A stretch of DNA of 64,000 bases from positions 1-64,000 of the forward strand of contig NZ_AJXT01000008.1 of assembly GCF_000264295.1 (NCBI RefSeq), given 5' to 3'. Below the pieces are notes generated by a model that did not search any database, was not told the DNA's origin, and saw nothing but the letters and a program-made list of their open reading frames with translations. Numbering within the stretch: the stretch's first letter is position 1; each line of letters begins with the position of its first letter. The stretch comes from Rhodanobacter spathiphylli B39. Lineage in GTDB: Bacteria; Pseudomonadota; Gammaproteobacteria; Xanthomonadales; Rhodanobacteraceae. Below, piece by piece: positions 43,922 through 51,891 of this stretch. A program made the translations under genes and the position numbers.

Positions 43922-44407
43922 TCAACCGCCGAGACGTGCCCGCGTGTCCTTGCCGATCTTCTCCGGCGTGTCGGTGGAGGCGTAGCGCCTGACCACCTGG
44001 CCGTCCGCATCGACCAGGAACTTGGTGAAGTTCCATTTGATCGATTCGCTGCCCAGGATGCCCTTGCCTTCGCTTTTCAGCCACTTGTACAGCGGGTCGG
44101 CGTGCTCGCCGTTCACCTCGATCTTGGCGAACATCGGAAAGGTCACGTCGTACTGGGTGCTGCAGAAGTTGCGGATCTCGGCCTCGTCACCGGGCTCCTG
44201 GTGACCGAACTGGTCGCACGGGAAGCCCAGCACCACCAGCCCCTGGTCGCGCTGGTCCTGCCACAGCGTCTCCAGTCCCTTGTACTGCGGAGTGAAGCCG
44301 CACCTGGAGGCCACGTTGACGATCAGCAGCGTCTTGCCACGCCACTCGGCCAGCGAGCGCGGCTGGCCCTCGATATCGCGAACGGTGAAATCGTAGACGC
44401 TGGACAT
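43922..44407 (-). CDS. Glutathione peroxidase family protein
   Basis: A 161-residue thiol peroxidase of the glutathione peroxidase family. The active-site Cys is C36 in [11 protein letters not shown], with the catalytic Gln in [12 protein letters not shown] and the Trp in [10 protein letters not shown]. The end [13 protein letters not shown] is standard. The second Cys in FPCDQF suggests reduction by thioredoxin rather than glutathione, as for most bacterial members. The gene is single and divergent from metN. Confidence 0.95.
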   Translation of the reverse strand: MSSVYDFTVRDIEGQPRSLAEWRGKTLLIVNVASRCGFTPQYKGLETLWQDQRDQGLVVLGFPCDQFGHQEPGDEAEIRNFCSTQYDVTFPMFAKIEVNGEHADPLYKWLKSEGKGILGSESIKWNFTKFLVDADGQVVRRYASTDTPEKIGKDTRARLGG

Positions 44408-44508
44408 GGCCGGACTCCGTGTTGATGGGGCAATCCGGCAGCATACGCCATCGGTGGCCGGGCCCGTGGCATAGAATGCCGCATCCACCCGCTGGCCAGG
44501 CCCACGCC

Positions 44509-45519
44509 GTGATCCGTTTCGTCGATGTCCACAAGTCCTACCGCGTCGACGGCAGGGACATCCCTGCCTTGCAGCCGTTCGATCTCGACATTGCCGATGG
44601 CGAGGTGTTCGGCATCATCGGCCTTTCCGGCGCCGGCAAATCGACGCTTATACGGCTGATCAACCTGCTCGAACGACCCAGCGGCGGGCACATCTTCGTC
44701 AACGACACCGAGATGACCGCGCTGGCCGAGCCGGCACTGCGCGCGCAGCGACGACGGATCGGCATGATCTTCCAGCACTTCAACCTGCTCGCCTCGCAGA
44801 CGGTGGCGGACAACGTGGCGTTCCCGCTGCGACTGGCCGGAGAACGCGACACGGCGGCATTGCAGGCCCGCGTGGGCGAGCTGCTGGCACGGGTGGGCCT
44901 CAGCGACCACGCGGACAAATACCCGTCACAGCTTTCCGGCGGCCAGAAGCAGCGCGTGGGCATCGCCCGCGCGCTGGCCAACCGGCCGTCCATCCTGCTC
45001 TGCGACGAAGCCACCAGTGCGCTCGATCCGCAGACCACCGCCTCGGTGCTCGAACTGCTGGCCGAGATCAACCGCGAGCTGAAACTCACCATCGTGCTGA
45101 TCACCCACGAAATGGACGTGGTGCGCCGCGTGTGCGATCGCGTGGCGGTGCTCGACGCCGGCGTGATCGTCGAACACGGCCCGGTGGCCGACGTGTTCCT
45201 GCACCCGCAGCACCCCACGACCCGGCGCTTCGTCAACGAGGCCCTGCCCGAGGAAGCGGCCAGCGAACACACGCCCTTCGCGCAGGTGCCCGGCCACATC
45301 GTGCGCCTGAGCTTCCGCGGCGACGCCACGCTGACCCCGTCGCTGAGCCGGGTGGCGCGGGAAACCGGCGTGGAATTCAACATCCTGGCCGGGCGCATCG
45401 ACCGCATCAAGGATCTGCCCTACGGCCAGCTCACCCTGGCGATGCAGGGCGCACAGGTGCAAATCGCACTGGCCGCGCTGCGCGAGGCCGGCATCGAGAT
45501 CGAGGAGCTGCCCCGATGA
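44509..45519 (+). CDS. metN: Methionine ABC transporter ATP-binding protein MetN
   Basis: A 336-residue ATPase of the MetNIQ importer. It has Walker A (GLSGAGKST), the Q-loop (IFQHFNLL), the signature [15 protein letters not shown], Walker B ([13 protein letters not shown]), the switch His (ITHEMDVV) and the C-terminal methionine-sensing NIL domain ([19 protein letters not shown]) that gives feedback inhibition. The start is a GTG at 44509, where family members begin ([11 protein letters not shown]); an ATG at 44476 is less likely. Its stop overlaps metI. Confidence 0.94.
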   Translation: MIRFVDVHKSYRVDGRDIPALQPFDLDIADGEVFGIIGLSGAGKSTLIRLINLLERPSGGHIFVNDTEMTALAEPALRAQRRRIGMIFQHFNLLASQTVADNVAFPLRLAGERDTAALQARVGELLARVGLSDHADKYPSQLSGGQKQRVGIARALANRPSILLCDEATSALDPQTTASVLELLAEINRELKLTIVLITHEMDVVRRVCDRVAVLDAGVIVEHGPVADVFLHPQHPTTRRFVNEALPEEAASEHTPFAQVPGHIVRLSFRGDATLTPSLSRVARETGVEFNILAGRIDRIKDLPYGQLTLAMQGAQVQIALAALREAGIEIEELPR

Positions 45520-46193
45520 ATCCGCTGCAGAAACTTTTCCCCAACATCGACGACTGGGGCGAGATCGGCCGCGCCAGCATCGACACCTTGCTGATGCTGG
45601 GCGGCTCGCTGGCGCTCACCGTGCTGATCGGCCTGCCGCTGGGCGTGCTGCTGTACCTCACCGGCAAGGGCCAGCTGCGGCCGATGCCGAAGCTCTACGC
45701 GGTGACCTCGCTGCTGGTGAACGTCCTTCGCTCGGTGCCGTTCATCATCCTGATGATCGTGCTGATGCCGGTCACCTACGCCCTGGTCGGCACCAAGCTG
45801 GGCATCCGCGGCGCGATTCCGCCACTGGTGATCGGCGCGGCGCCGTTCTTCGCGCGGCTGGTGGAGACCGCGCTGCGCGAAGTGCAGCAGGGCGTGATCG
45901 AGGCCAGCCAGGCGATGGGCGCCAGCCTGTGGCAGATCGTGCGCCATGTGCTGCTGCCCGAGGCACGCGGCGGCCTGTTCGCCGGCATCACGGTCACCGC
46001 GATCGCCCTGGTCGGCTACACCGCAATGGGCGGCGCGATCGGCTCGGGCGGACTTGGCGACCTGGCGTACCGCTACGGCTACCTCAGCTACAAGTCGGAC
46101 TACATGCTGGTCACCGTGGTGCTGCTGATCGTGCTGGTGCAGGTGCTGCAGATGATCGGCGACCGCATCGTGCTGCGTTATAAGCAACGCTGA
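45516..46193 (+). CDS. metI: Methionine ABC transporter permease MetI
   Basis: A 225-residue membrane permease with about five helices and the ABC coupling motif [22 protein letters not shown]. The start ATG overlaps the metN stop (ATGA), so the two are translated together. It forms the methionine channel with MetN; MetQ delivers D- or L-methionine. Confidence 0.95.
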   Translation: MNPLQKLFPNIDDWGEIGRASIDTLLMLGGSLALTVLIGLPLGVLLYLTGKGQLRPMPKLYAVTSLLVNVLRSVPFIILMIVLMPVTYALVGTKLGIRGAIPPLVIGAAPFFARLVETALREVQQGVIEASQAMGASLWQIVRHVLLPEARGGLFAGITVTAIALVGYTAMGGAIGSGGLGDLAYRYGYLSYKSDYMLVTVVLLIVLVQVLQMIGDRIVLRYKQR

Positions 46194-46382
46194 CTTGATC
46201 ATTTGTGCCTGGCGCCATGGGCGGCCTACCTTCGTGGGCCGCTCATCGGAATCGCCGCCTTGGAACTGCTGCTCGCCGCCCTCGCCGCCACCCTGGCCCT
46301 GCTCCTGCTGGCTGGCTACTGCTCCCGACCCAAGGTCTGACGCGTCCTCGTCGGCGCCATCGCACGATTTGTGTTTGGCGGT

Positions 46383-46394
46383 ATAGACGTCTAT
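46383..46394 (+). promoter_or_regulatory. Palindromic operator before metQ
   Basis: A perfect 12-bp palindrome, ATAGACGTCTAT, lies 30 bp upstream of the metQ start codon. The inner AGACGTCT equals one consensus met-box half of enterobacterial MetJ. MetJ is not generally known from Xanthomonadales, so another methionine or SAM-responsive repressor is more likely. The site fits control of metQ apart from metNI. Only one full box is visible, while MetJ normally needs two or more. Confidence 0.5.
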
Positions 46395-46424
46395 TATTGT
46401 GCATTGCACAAGTGAACTTCCGCC

Positions 46425-47222
46425 ATGAAACTGCTGCACGTCTTCCTCGCCACGACCCTGATCCTGCTCTCGCTGACGGCCTGCTCCGCGCCGAAACAGG
46501 ACGATCACGTCCTCACCGTGGCCGCTACCGCGGTTCCCCATGCCGAGATCCTCAAGCAGGTAAAACCGCTGCTGGCGAAACAGGGCGTGGACCTGCAGAT
46601 CAGGGTATTCGCCGACTACGTGCAGCCGAACACCCAGGTGGCCGAGAAAAACATCGACCTGAACTACTTCCAGACCAGGCCGTACCTGGATGCGTTCAAC
46701 CGCGAACGCGGCACCGACCTGGTGATCGTCACCGGTGTGCACATCGAGCCGTTCGGTGCTTACTCGCACAAGTACACGAGCATCGACCGGTTGCCCGACG
46801 GCGCCAGCGTCACCCTGCCGAACGACCCCAGCAACAACAGCCGCGCGCTGCTGTTGCTGGCGAAACACGGCCTGATCACGCTGAAGGACCCGAGCAACGA
46901 GATGTCCACGCTGAAGGACGTCACCGCGAATCCGAAGCATCTGAAGTTCCGCGAGCTGGAGGCGGCGATGCTGCCGCGCACGCTGGACGAAGTGGACATG
47001 GCCCTGATCAACACCAACTACGCGCTGGCCGCCGGCCTGAACCCCACGAAGGACGCCCTGCTGATCGAGGACAAGGACTCACCCTACGTGAACTACCTGG
47101 TCGGCCGCCCCGACAACCGGAACGACCCGCGCGTGCAGAAACTGGCGAAGGCGCTGACCAGTCCCGAGATCAGGGCATTCATCGAACAGCAGTACCACGG
47201 CGCCGTGCTGCCGGCGTTCTGA
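46425..47222 (+). CDS. metQ: Methionine-binding lipoprotein MetQ
   Basis: A 265-residue lipoprotein of the NLPA family. The lipobox is LTAC with Cys20. The binding fold shows TVAATAVPHAEILKQVKPLL, then EKNIDLNYFQTRPYLD, and a late ALINTNYALAAGLNPTKDAL and PYVNYLVGRPDNRNDPRVQKL. It lies 231 bp after metI, a longer gap than usual, with its own palindromic operator, so it can be made separately from MetNI. Confidence 0.95.
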   Translation: MKLLHVFLATTLILLSLTACSAPKQDDHVLTVAATAVPHAEILKQVKPLLAKQGVDLQIRVFADYVQPNTQVAEKNIDLNYFQTRPYLDAFNRERGTDLVIVTGVHIEPFGAYSHKYTSIDRLPDGASVTLPNDPSNNSRALLLLAKHGLITLKDPSNEMSTLKDVTANPKHLKFRELEAAMLPRTLDEVDMALINTNYALAAGLNPTKDALLIEDKDSPYVNYLVGRPDNRNDPRVQKLAKALTSPEIRAFIEQQYHGAVLPAF

Positions 47223-47230
47223 CCTTGGCA

Positions 47231-47349
47231 CTCCCTCCCTGCTTGCCCCAAAGGGACTTCCTTCGGTCGCAGGGGAGGATTGGGGTCGGGTGCTCCTGAC
47301 CTTCCACGCCCGCCCGAGCAACCTCCACCCCTGCAAGCAGGAAGGAGCA
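47231..47349. repeat. Inverted pair of palindromic repeats, diverged
   Basis: The left part, CTCCCTCCCTGCTTG (47231-47245), then after a 24-bp insert CAGGGGAGGATTGGGGTCGGG, equals the reverse of the repeat at 31340-31380 and carries the same GTGCTCCTGA flank. The right part, ACCCCTGCAAGCAGG (47327-47341), is a shorter copy in the other direction. The insert CCCCAAAGGGACTTCCTTCG lies in the hairpin loop. It fills the space between the convergent metQ and pncB genes. Confidence 0.7.
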
Positions 47350-47356
47350 AGTCGCC

Positions 47357-48541
47357 TCATCCCTGCGATGCGGGGATGTCGAACACCTGCCGCAGGTACG
47401 CCACGTACTTCTCGTCCTCGCACATGTTCTTGCCGGGCGAGTCGCTGAGTTTGGCCACCGGCTGGCCATTGCAGCGGATCATCTTGATCACGATGTTCAG
47501 CGGCACCGGGCCCACGTCGTTGGTGAGGTTGGTGCCCACGCCGAACGCCAGCAGGCAGCGGCCGCGGAAGTGCTCGTACAGCTGCATCACCTTGGGGATG
47601 TCCAGCCCGTCGCTGAACACCAGCACCTTGCCGCGGGGGTCGACCCGGTTCGCGCAGTAGTGCGCCAGCACCTTGTCGCCCCAGGCGAACGGGTCACCGG
47701 AATCGTGGCGGGTGCCGTCGAACAGCTTGCAGAAGTACATGTCGAAATCGCGCAGGAACGCGTCCAGCCCGTACACGTCCGACAGCGCAATGCCGAGGTC
47801 GCCCCGGTACTCCTTCGCCCACGCCTCCAGCGCCGCCACCTGCGAATCGCGCAGGCGCGGACCCAATGCCTGGTGCGCCTGCAGATATTCGTGGGCCAGC
47901 GTGCCCAGCGGCGTCAGGTCGAGCTTGCGCGCCAGCCATACGTTGCTGGTGCCGGCCAGCTGGGCGCCGAGTCCGTCGCGCAGTGCCGTCACCACTTCTT
48001 CCTGCCACCTCCGCGAGTAGCGCCGGCGCGTGCCGTAGTCGGCGATCTTGCAACCGCCGTAATCCGGCGTGTCGCGCAGCAGGGCGATCTTCGCCTGCAG
48101 GCGGCGGCGCCCCTCGCCGAGGTCGAGGCCGGCGCTGGTGTTGCGGAAGTACACCTCGTTGACGATCGCCAGCAGCGGCACCTCGAACAGGATGGTGTGC
48201 AGCCACGGCCCGCGGATGCGGATCTCGATCTCGCCGTTGCCCGCGGCAGCCGGTGCGATGTCCACGTACTTCTCGTTGAGCTGGAACAGCCCCAGGAAAT
48301 CGACGAAGTCGCTCTTGATGAAACGCCAGGTACGCAGGTAGTCGAGTTCGTCCGGCGTGAAGCGAAGCTGGCACAACGTCTTCAGTTCTCCGCGGATCTC
48401 GTCGATGTACGGCACCAGGTCGATGCCTGGCGTGCGGCACTTGAAGCGGTACTCGACCTGGGCCGCGGGGTACTGGTGCAAGACCACCTGCATCATGGAA
48501 AACTTGTACAGGTCGGTATCAAGCAGCGATTCGATGATCAT
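47357..48541 (-). CDS. pncB: Nicotinate phosphoribosyltransferase
   Basis: A 394-residue enzyme of NAD salvage that joins nicotinate to PRPP. Typical segments are [30 protein letters not shown], the active site [19 protein letters not shown] [22 protein letters not shown] and [17 protein letters not shown] and [10 protein letters not shown]. Length matches bacterial PncB. The start is ATG 48541; an ATG at 48580 is less likely. A candidate sRNA with its own terminator lies 80 bp upstream, so pncB probably has a promoter in the gap. Confidence 0.95.
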   Translation of the reverse strand: MIIESLLDTDLYKFSMMQVVLHQYPAAQVEYRFKCRTPGIDLVPYIDEIRGELKTLCQLRFTPDELDYLRTWRFIKSDFVDFLGLFQLNEKYVDIAPAAAGNGEIEIRIRGPWLHTILFEVPLLAIVNEVYFRNTSAGLDLGEGRRRLQAKIALLRDTPDYGGCKIADYGTRRRYSRRWQEEVVTALRDGLGAQLAGTSNVWLARKLDLTPLGTLAHEYLQAHQALGPRLRDSQVAALEAWAKEYRGDLGIALSDVYGLDAFLRDFDMYFCKLFDGTRHDSGDPFAWGDKVLAHYCANRVDPRGKVLVFSDGLDIPKVMQLYEHFRGRCLLAFGVGTNLTNDVGPVPLNIVIKMIRCNGQPVAKLSDSPGKNMCEDEKYVAYLRQVFDIPASQG

Positions 48542-48618
48542 CAGAAGCCCAGCGGCAAACGGGAGTGATCCATTATCCATGCCGCGCCGGCGCCCACGCG
48601 ACGGCGCCGGGCCGCGCG

Positions 48619-48660
48619 CAAAAAAAAACCCCATCAGCCAGGGGAGGACTGATGGGGTTT
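48619..48660 (-). terminator. Strong terminator of the candidate sRNA
   Basis: On the minus strand a 12-bp perfect stem, AAACCCCATCAG with CTGATGGGGTTT, closes an 11-nt loop and is followed by a T-run (A-run at 48619-48628 on the plus strand). It stands upstream of pncB, so it must end a separate short transcript or act as an attenuator for pncB. Confidence 0.85.
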
Positions 48661-48740
48661 GTCAGGTGGCATCCAGGGGAGGAAATGCCGACCCCTCAGT
48701 GATGCGATGAACCGCCTCACTTTTTGTCGCCATCACGGCG
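48619..48740 (-). ncRNA. Candidate small RNA with two identical C-rich loops
   Basis: Read on the minus strand, three hairpins follow one another. Hairpin 1 pairs GTGAT and GCGA (plus strand 48727-48736) with TCGC and ATCAC (48699-48708). Hairpin 2 is GGCAT (48685-48689) with ATGCC (48668-48672) and the loop TTCCTCCCCTGG. Hairpin 3 is a 12-bp stem (48649-48660 with 48626-48637), loop TCCTCCCCTGG, then nine Ts. The same 11-nt C-rich loop is shown twice. The layout resembles Xanthomonas sX13, a ~115-nt RNA with C-rich loops that pair with G-rich mRNA. The 5' end is uncertain, and no clear promoter was found. Confidence 0.62.
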
Positions 48741-48889
48741 ATACACGGGCTTAGTGTGGACAAGGCCACGTGAGTTCAATGTGCATGACGGGATGCGTTC
48801 AGCTGGGCGACAGGCTGCCCCGAACCGCGGGCCGGCGCCACGTGGCATCCCTTGTGGTCTACGATCGTCGCTTCCTGTCGGAGTCCACC

Positions 48890-49699
48890 ATGAAACTGCT
48901 GATCACCGGCCTGTTCGCCCTGAGCCTGTTGCTGCCGGCCACGGCCGCCGAGCTGAAGATCGATCTCGGCCACGGCCCGACCACCTGGCAAAGCGAAGCA
49001 CTGCTGAAGCGCGGCGACGTGCGCACGATCAGCGTGCCCGAGGACGTGGCCTTCGGCCGGCCGATGCGCTACCGCGCGCTGCCACTGAATGACCTGCTGC
49101 AAGGGCTCGATGCCGGCGACCACCTGCAGTTCGTGGCCAGTGACGGCTTTGCCGCCGAAGTCCCCGCCGCCCTGTTGCTGAACGGAAAAGGGAGCACGGC
49201 CTGGCTGGCGATCGAGGACCCGGCGCAGCCGTGGCCCCGCCTACCCCGCGGCAAGGGCAGCGCAGGGCCGTTCTACGTGGTCTGGACCCGGCCACAGGCC
49301 GCGCATGTCGGCCCGGAACAGTGGCCGTACCAGTTGGCCGCCATCCGCAAGCTGGCCGGGGTCGCCGCGCGCTTCCCGGCCCTGCAGCCCGACCCGTCGC
49401 TGCCCCCCGACAGCCAGGTGCGACAGGGCTTCGTGGTGTTCCAGCGCACCTGTCTGGCCTGCCATACGCTCAACGGCCAGGGCGACGCGAAACTCGGCCC
49501 GGATCTGAACCTGCCGCACAATCCCACCGAATACCTGCGCGCCGACCTGCTGCGCGCCTTCATTCGCGATCCGCAGTCGCTCAGGCGGTGGCCACAGGCG
49601 AAGATGCCCGGCTTCGACCGCAGCGCGGTCTCCGATGCAGACCTGGATGCCGTGCTGGCCTATCTGCGGCACATGGCCAGCCGCAAATCCACGCCGTGA
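48890..49699 (+). CDS. Cytochrome c family protein with N-terminal oxidoreductase-like domain
   Basis: A 269-residue periplasmic protein. Signal peptide about 1-20. The first ~150 residues (KRGDVRTISVPEDVAFGRPM, YRALPLNDLL) look like a small molybdopterin-type or substrate-binding domain without its cofactor ligands. A class I cytochrome c domain follows: C188-L-A-C191-H192 and axial Met239 in WPQAKMPGF. It could carry electrons to or from an oxidase. The start is ATG 48890. Confidence 0.85.
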   Translation: MKLLITGLFALSLLLPATAAELKIDLGHGPTTWQSEALLKRGDVRTISVPEDVAFGRPMRYRALPLNDLLQGLDAGDHLQFVASDGFAAEVPAALLLNGKGSTAWLAIEDPAQPWPRLPRGKGSAGPFYVVWTRPQAAHVGPEQWPYQLAAIRKLAGVAARFPALQPDPSLPPDSQVRQGFVVFQRTCLACHTLNGQGDAKLGPDLNLPHNPTEYLRADLLRAFIRDPQSLRRWPQAKMPGFDRSAVSDADLDAVLAYLRHMASRKSTP

Positions 49700-49711
49700 C
49701 CGCCGTGCGAC

Positions 49712-50095
49712 TCAGCTGCGATCGACGATCCGGCTGATCCGCCCACCGGCGAACTCGAATTCCGACTCGCCCTGCAGCGTCAGCTCGGCACCTGCGCGCG
49801 GACCGTCGGGCACGTCTGCGGCAAATACGCCGCGCCAGGCGATCGTCACCAGCACGGAGGCTGGCCGAAACTCCCAGGCGGTGATCGTCTGCCTGCGCTC
49901 GGCGAACAGCGCTGCACCCTGCTCGGCCAGCTGCCGGAACTCGGTCGTGCCCTGCGTGGCGACGTTGAGCTGGCCGTCCGCCATGTTCTCGAACAGGACG
50001 TCCGGGGTCAGCATGGTCAGCATGCCGTCCACATCGAAACGATTGTAGGCGTCAACGTAGCGCTGGATCAGCTCCCGCTTTTCGGCATTGACCAT
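49712..50095 (-). CDS. SnoaL-like / NTF2-fold protein
   Basis: A 127-residue protein of the NTF2-like fold (SnoaL-like). It starts MVNAEKRELIQRYVDAYNRFDVDGMLTML-like, that is, helix with AYNRFDVDGM, then TPDVLFENM, and beta-strands TITAWEF and EFEFAGGRISRIVDRS. Such proteins are small enzymes or stress-related binding proteins; the function is unknown. It is 24 bp after the aminopeptidase gene on the same strand. Confidence 0.82.
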   Translation of the reverse strand: MVNAEKRELIQRYVDAYNRFDVDGMLTMLTPDVLFENMADGQLNVATQGTTEFRQLAEQGAALFAERRQTITAWEFRPASVLVTIAWRGVFAADVPDGPRAGAELTLQGESEFEFAGGRISRIVDRS

Positions 50096-50119
50096 GGCGA
50101 CACTCCGGCGATGGGGGCT

Positions 50120-51205
50120 TCAGTCTGCCCCGGAACACGCACCGTTGCACAGATGGCGCAGCGTCTCGTCGCGTTCGCTCTTCGGCTTGTGCGCCAACTG
50201 CCGGACGTCGGCGTAGAAGGCGGGCCAGCTGCGCTCCGATCGCGCGAACAGCGCGGCAAACGCGGGCATCCATTGCTCGTACAGGCCGAACGGAAGCAGG
50301 CGGGCGTTGTTGATTGGCGCGGCCACCCAGGCGTCATATCGGTGCTCGCCCGGCCATTGGCTGTCGCGCCACTGCGCATAGCGGACACGGAACGCCGCCA
50401 GCTCGCGCCGCTTGCCCGCCTCCATCGTGACCTGGTCGGCACCACTCGCATAGACGTTTTTCAGCCGGTTGCGCAGGTCGAGCACCAGTCGGGTGAAGCC
50501 GTCGTCCATCGCCTGGCGCCCGCCATCCCCGGCCGGCAGTCCGCGCGAGCGGCGCCACTGGCGCAGGCCTTCCTGCTGCACGAAGCTGGCGAACGATTCG
50601 TTGAAGGTCGTGTCGCCCTTCACGTAGACCAGCTGGTGCGCCAGCTCATGGAAGATCGTGCCATCCAGTTCGTCGTCGTCCCAGCGCAGCATGCTCGACA
50701 GGATCGGATCGTCGACCCAGCCCAGGGTCGAATAGGCCGGCACGCCACCGACCCACACATCGTCGCCGCGGACACGCAACCGGGCCGCATCCTGCTGCGC
50801 CGCCGCCTCGCTGAACCAGCCCCGGTAGGCGACACAGCCGGCGATCGGGAAACATTGCGGCACCGCCTGCACCGAGTAGGGCGGCGTGGCAAACACGTTC
50901 CACACCACGTACGGTCGATCCAGCGAAACATAGGTGGTGTAGCTGCGATTGCCGGGCAGCGCGAGTTGCTCGCTGGCGAACGCCCGCGCCTGCTGCGCCA
51001 GGCGCAGCCGCGTGGCCAAGAGCGCGGGTGTGGCCGGATCCGCGATCACCTTGTCCAGCGCACGCCGATGGAAAACCAGGCTGCCCTGTCCGTGCGCGGC
51101 CTGCGCGTAGTAGCGAAGACTGTTGCAGCCACACGACAGGAGGCTCACCGCAACGACTGCGATGAGCCTCGGCAACAGCCCGCATGCAGCAACGGCAGGG
51201 CGCAT
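50120..51205 (-). CDS. Putative zinc aminopeptidase (PF10023-like), envelope-anchored
   Basis: A 361-residue protein with a hydrophobic N-terminus ending SCGCNSLRYY, which may be a lipoprotein signal. The zinc motif is HELAH in GTIFHELAHQLVYVKGD, followed by FNESFASFVQQEG, the second ligand region. The conserved start SLRYYAQAAHGQ and the GRSYTTYVSLDRPYVVWNV-like segment (YTTYVSLDRPYVVWNV) fit the uncharacterised aminopeptidase family. It may act in envelope protein turnover. Downstream genes on the same strand are close. Confidence 0.85.
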   Translation of the reverse strand: MRPAVAACGLLPRLIAVVAVSLLSCGCNSLRYYAQAAHGQGSLVFHRRALDKVIADPATPALLATRLRLAQQARAFASEQLALPGNRSYTTYVSLDRPYVVWNVFATPPYSVQAVPQCFPIAGCVAYRGWFSEAAAQQDAARLRVRGDDVWVGGVPAYSTLGWVDDPILSSMLRWDDDELDGTIFHELAHQLVYVKGDTTFNESFASFVQQEGLRQWRRSRGLPAGDGGRQAMDDGFTRLVLDLRNRLKNVYASGADQVTMEAGKRRELAAFRVRYAQWRDSQWPGEHRYDAWVAAPINNARLLPFGLYEQWMPAFAALFARSERSWPAFYADVRQLAHKPKSERDETLRHLCNGACSGAD

Positions 51206-51227
51206 TCCCTGCCGCTAGTACCGGGCG

Positions 51228-51740
51228 TCAGTGGCGATCATTGCCACGGTCACGATGGCCGTGGCTGCCGCCATGCCCGCCTCCGCCGCTGCCATGCGAA
51301 CGCTGTCCGGAGTCGTGCGAGTCGGAGCCACGCCAACCGGAACCTTGGGAACCCCGGCGATCACCGCCGTGGTATCCCCTGCCGCCGTCGCCCCGGTGAC
51401 CGCCATCGGAACGGCCTTGCCAATGCCCGGCGTGACGATCGTAGTCGCGACGTCCACGGTAGTCGTCATGCCGGTAGCGCGAACCGCCGTACCAGACGCT
51501 GCCCACGCCAACACTGACACCCGGGGAGTAACAGCAGCCGTAGTACCCGCCGCCGTAATAGCCGTTGCCGTAGTAGCCACCGTAGTAGGACGGCGCCACG
51601 TAGGTGGCGCCGCCCTCGCCATAGTAGGCATCGCCGGCGTCACCCGAACCACGCACGTAGCTGTAGCCCGGATCGTAGTAGCAGCCCGACAGTGTCGCCG
51701 CGGCGACCACCATCAGCAGACCGGATAGAACGCGTTTCAT
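51228..51740 (-). CDS. Gly/Tyr/His-rich lipoprotein
   Basis: A 170-residue lipoprotein (lipobox LSGC). The first half is Gly/Tyr-rich (APSYYGGYYGNGYYGGGYYG pattern), the second Gly, Arg, His and Ser-rich. No folded domain is visible. It is low in complexity and may be a surface or envelope protein. The start is ATG 51740. It lies 22 bp before the aminopeptidase gene. Confidence 0.6.
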   Translation of the reverse strand: MKRVLSGLLMVVAAATLSGCYYDPGYSYVRGSGDAGDAYYGEGGATYVAPSYYGGYYGNGYYGGGYYGCCYSPGVSVGVGSVWYGGSRYRHDDYRGRRDYDRHAGHWQGRSDGGHRGDGGRGYHGGDRRGSQGSGWRGSDSHDSGQRSHGSGGGGHGGSHGHRDRGNDRH

Positions 51741-51891
51741 GACCTGTCCCCGCTGTGGATGCATCGCCAGACTGCGGCCGACCGCTTGAACGGGCGCTAA
51801 AAGCCGGTTGTGCGGAGAACCGGCGTTCAACCGCCGGCCATGTCCGTCACCGCGCGCCGGCCATGAACCCACCCGACCCGGCAGGTGCAAC

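Noticed and set aside
44408..44508. SAM riboswitch or met-box before metN
   Set aside because: No SAM-I or SAM-II core and no AGACGTCT-like palindrome can be seen in this gap.
45420..46940. Long minus-strand frame across metI, the gap and metQ
   Set aside because: It is antisense to metI and metQ, and is His/Gln/Arg-rich without domain features.
48619..48660. Hairpin as the terminator of a plus-strand gene
   Set aside because: No plus-strand gene ends there, and the long T-run is on the minus strand only.
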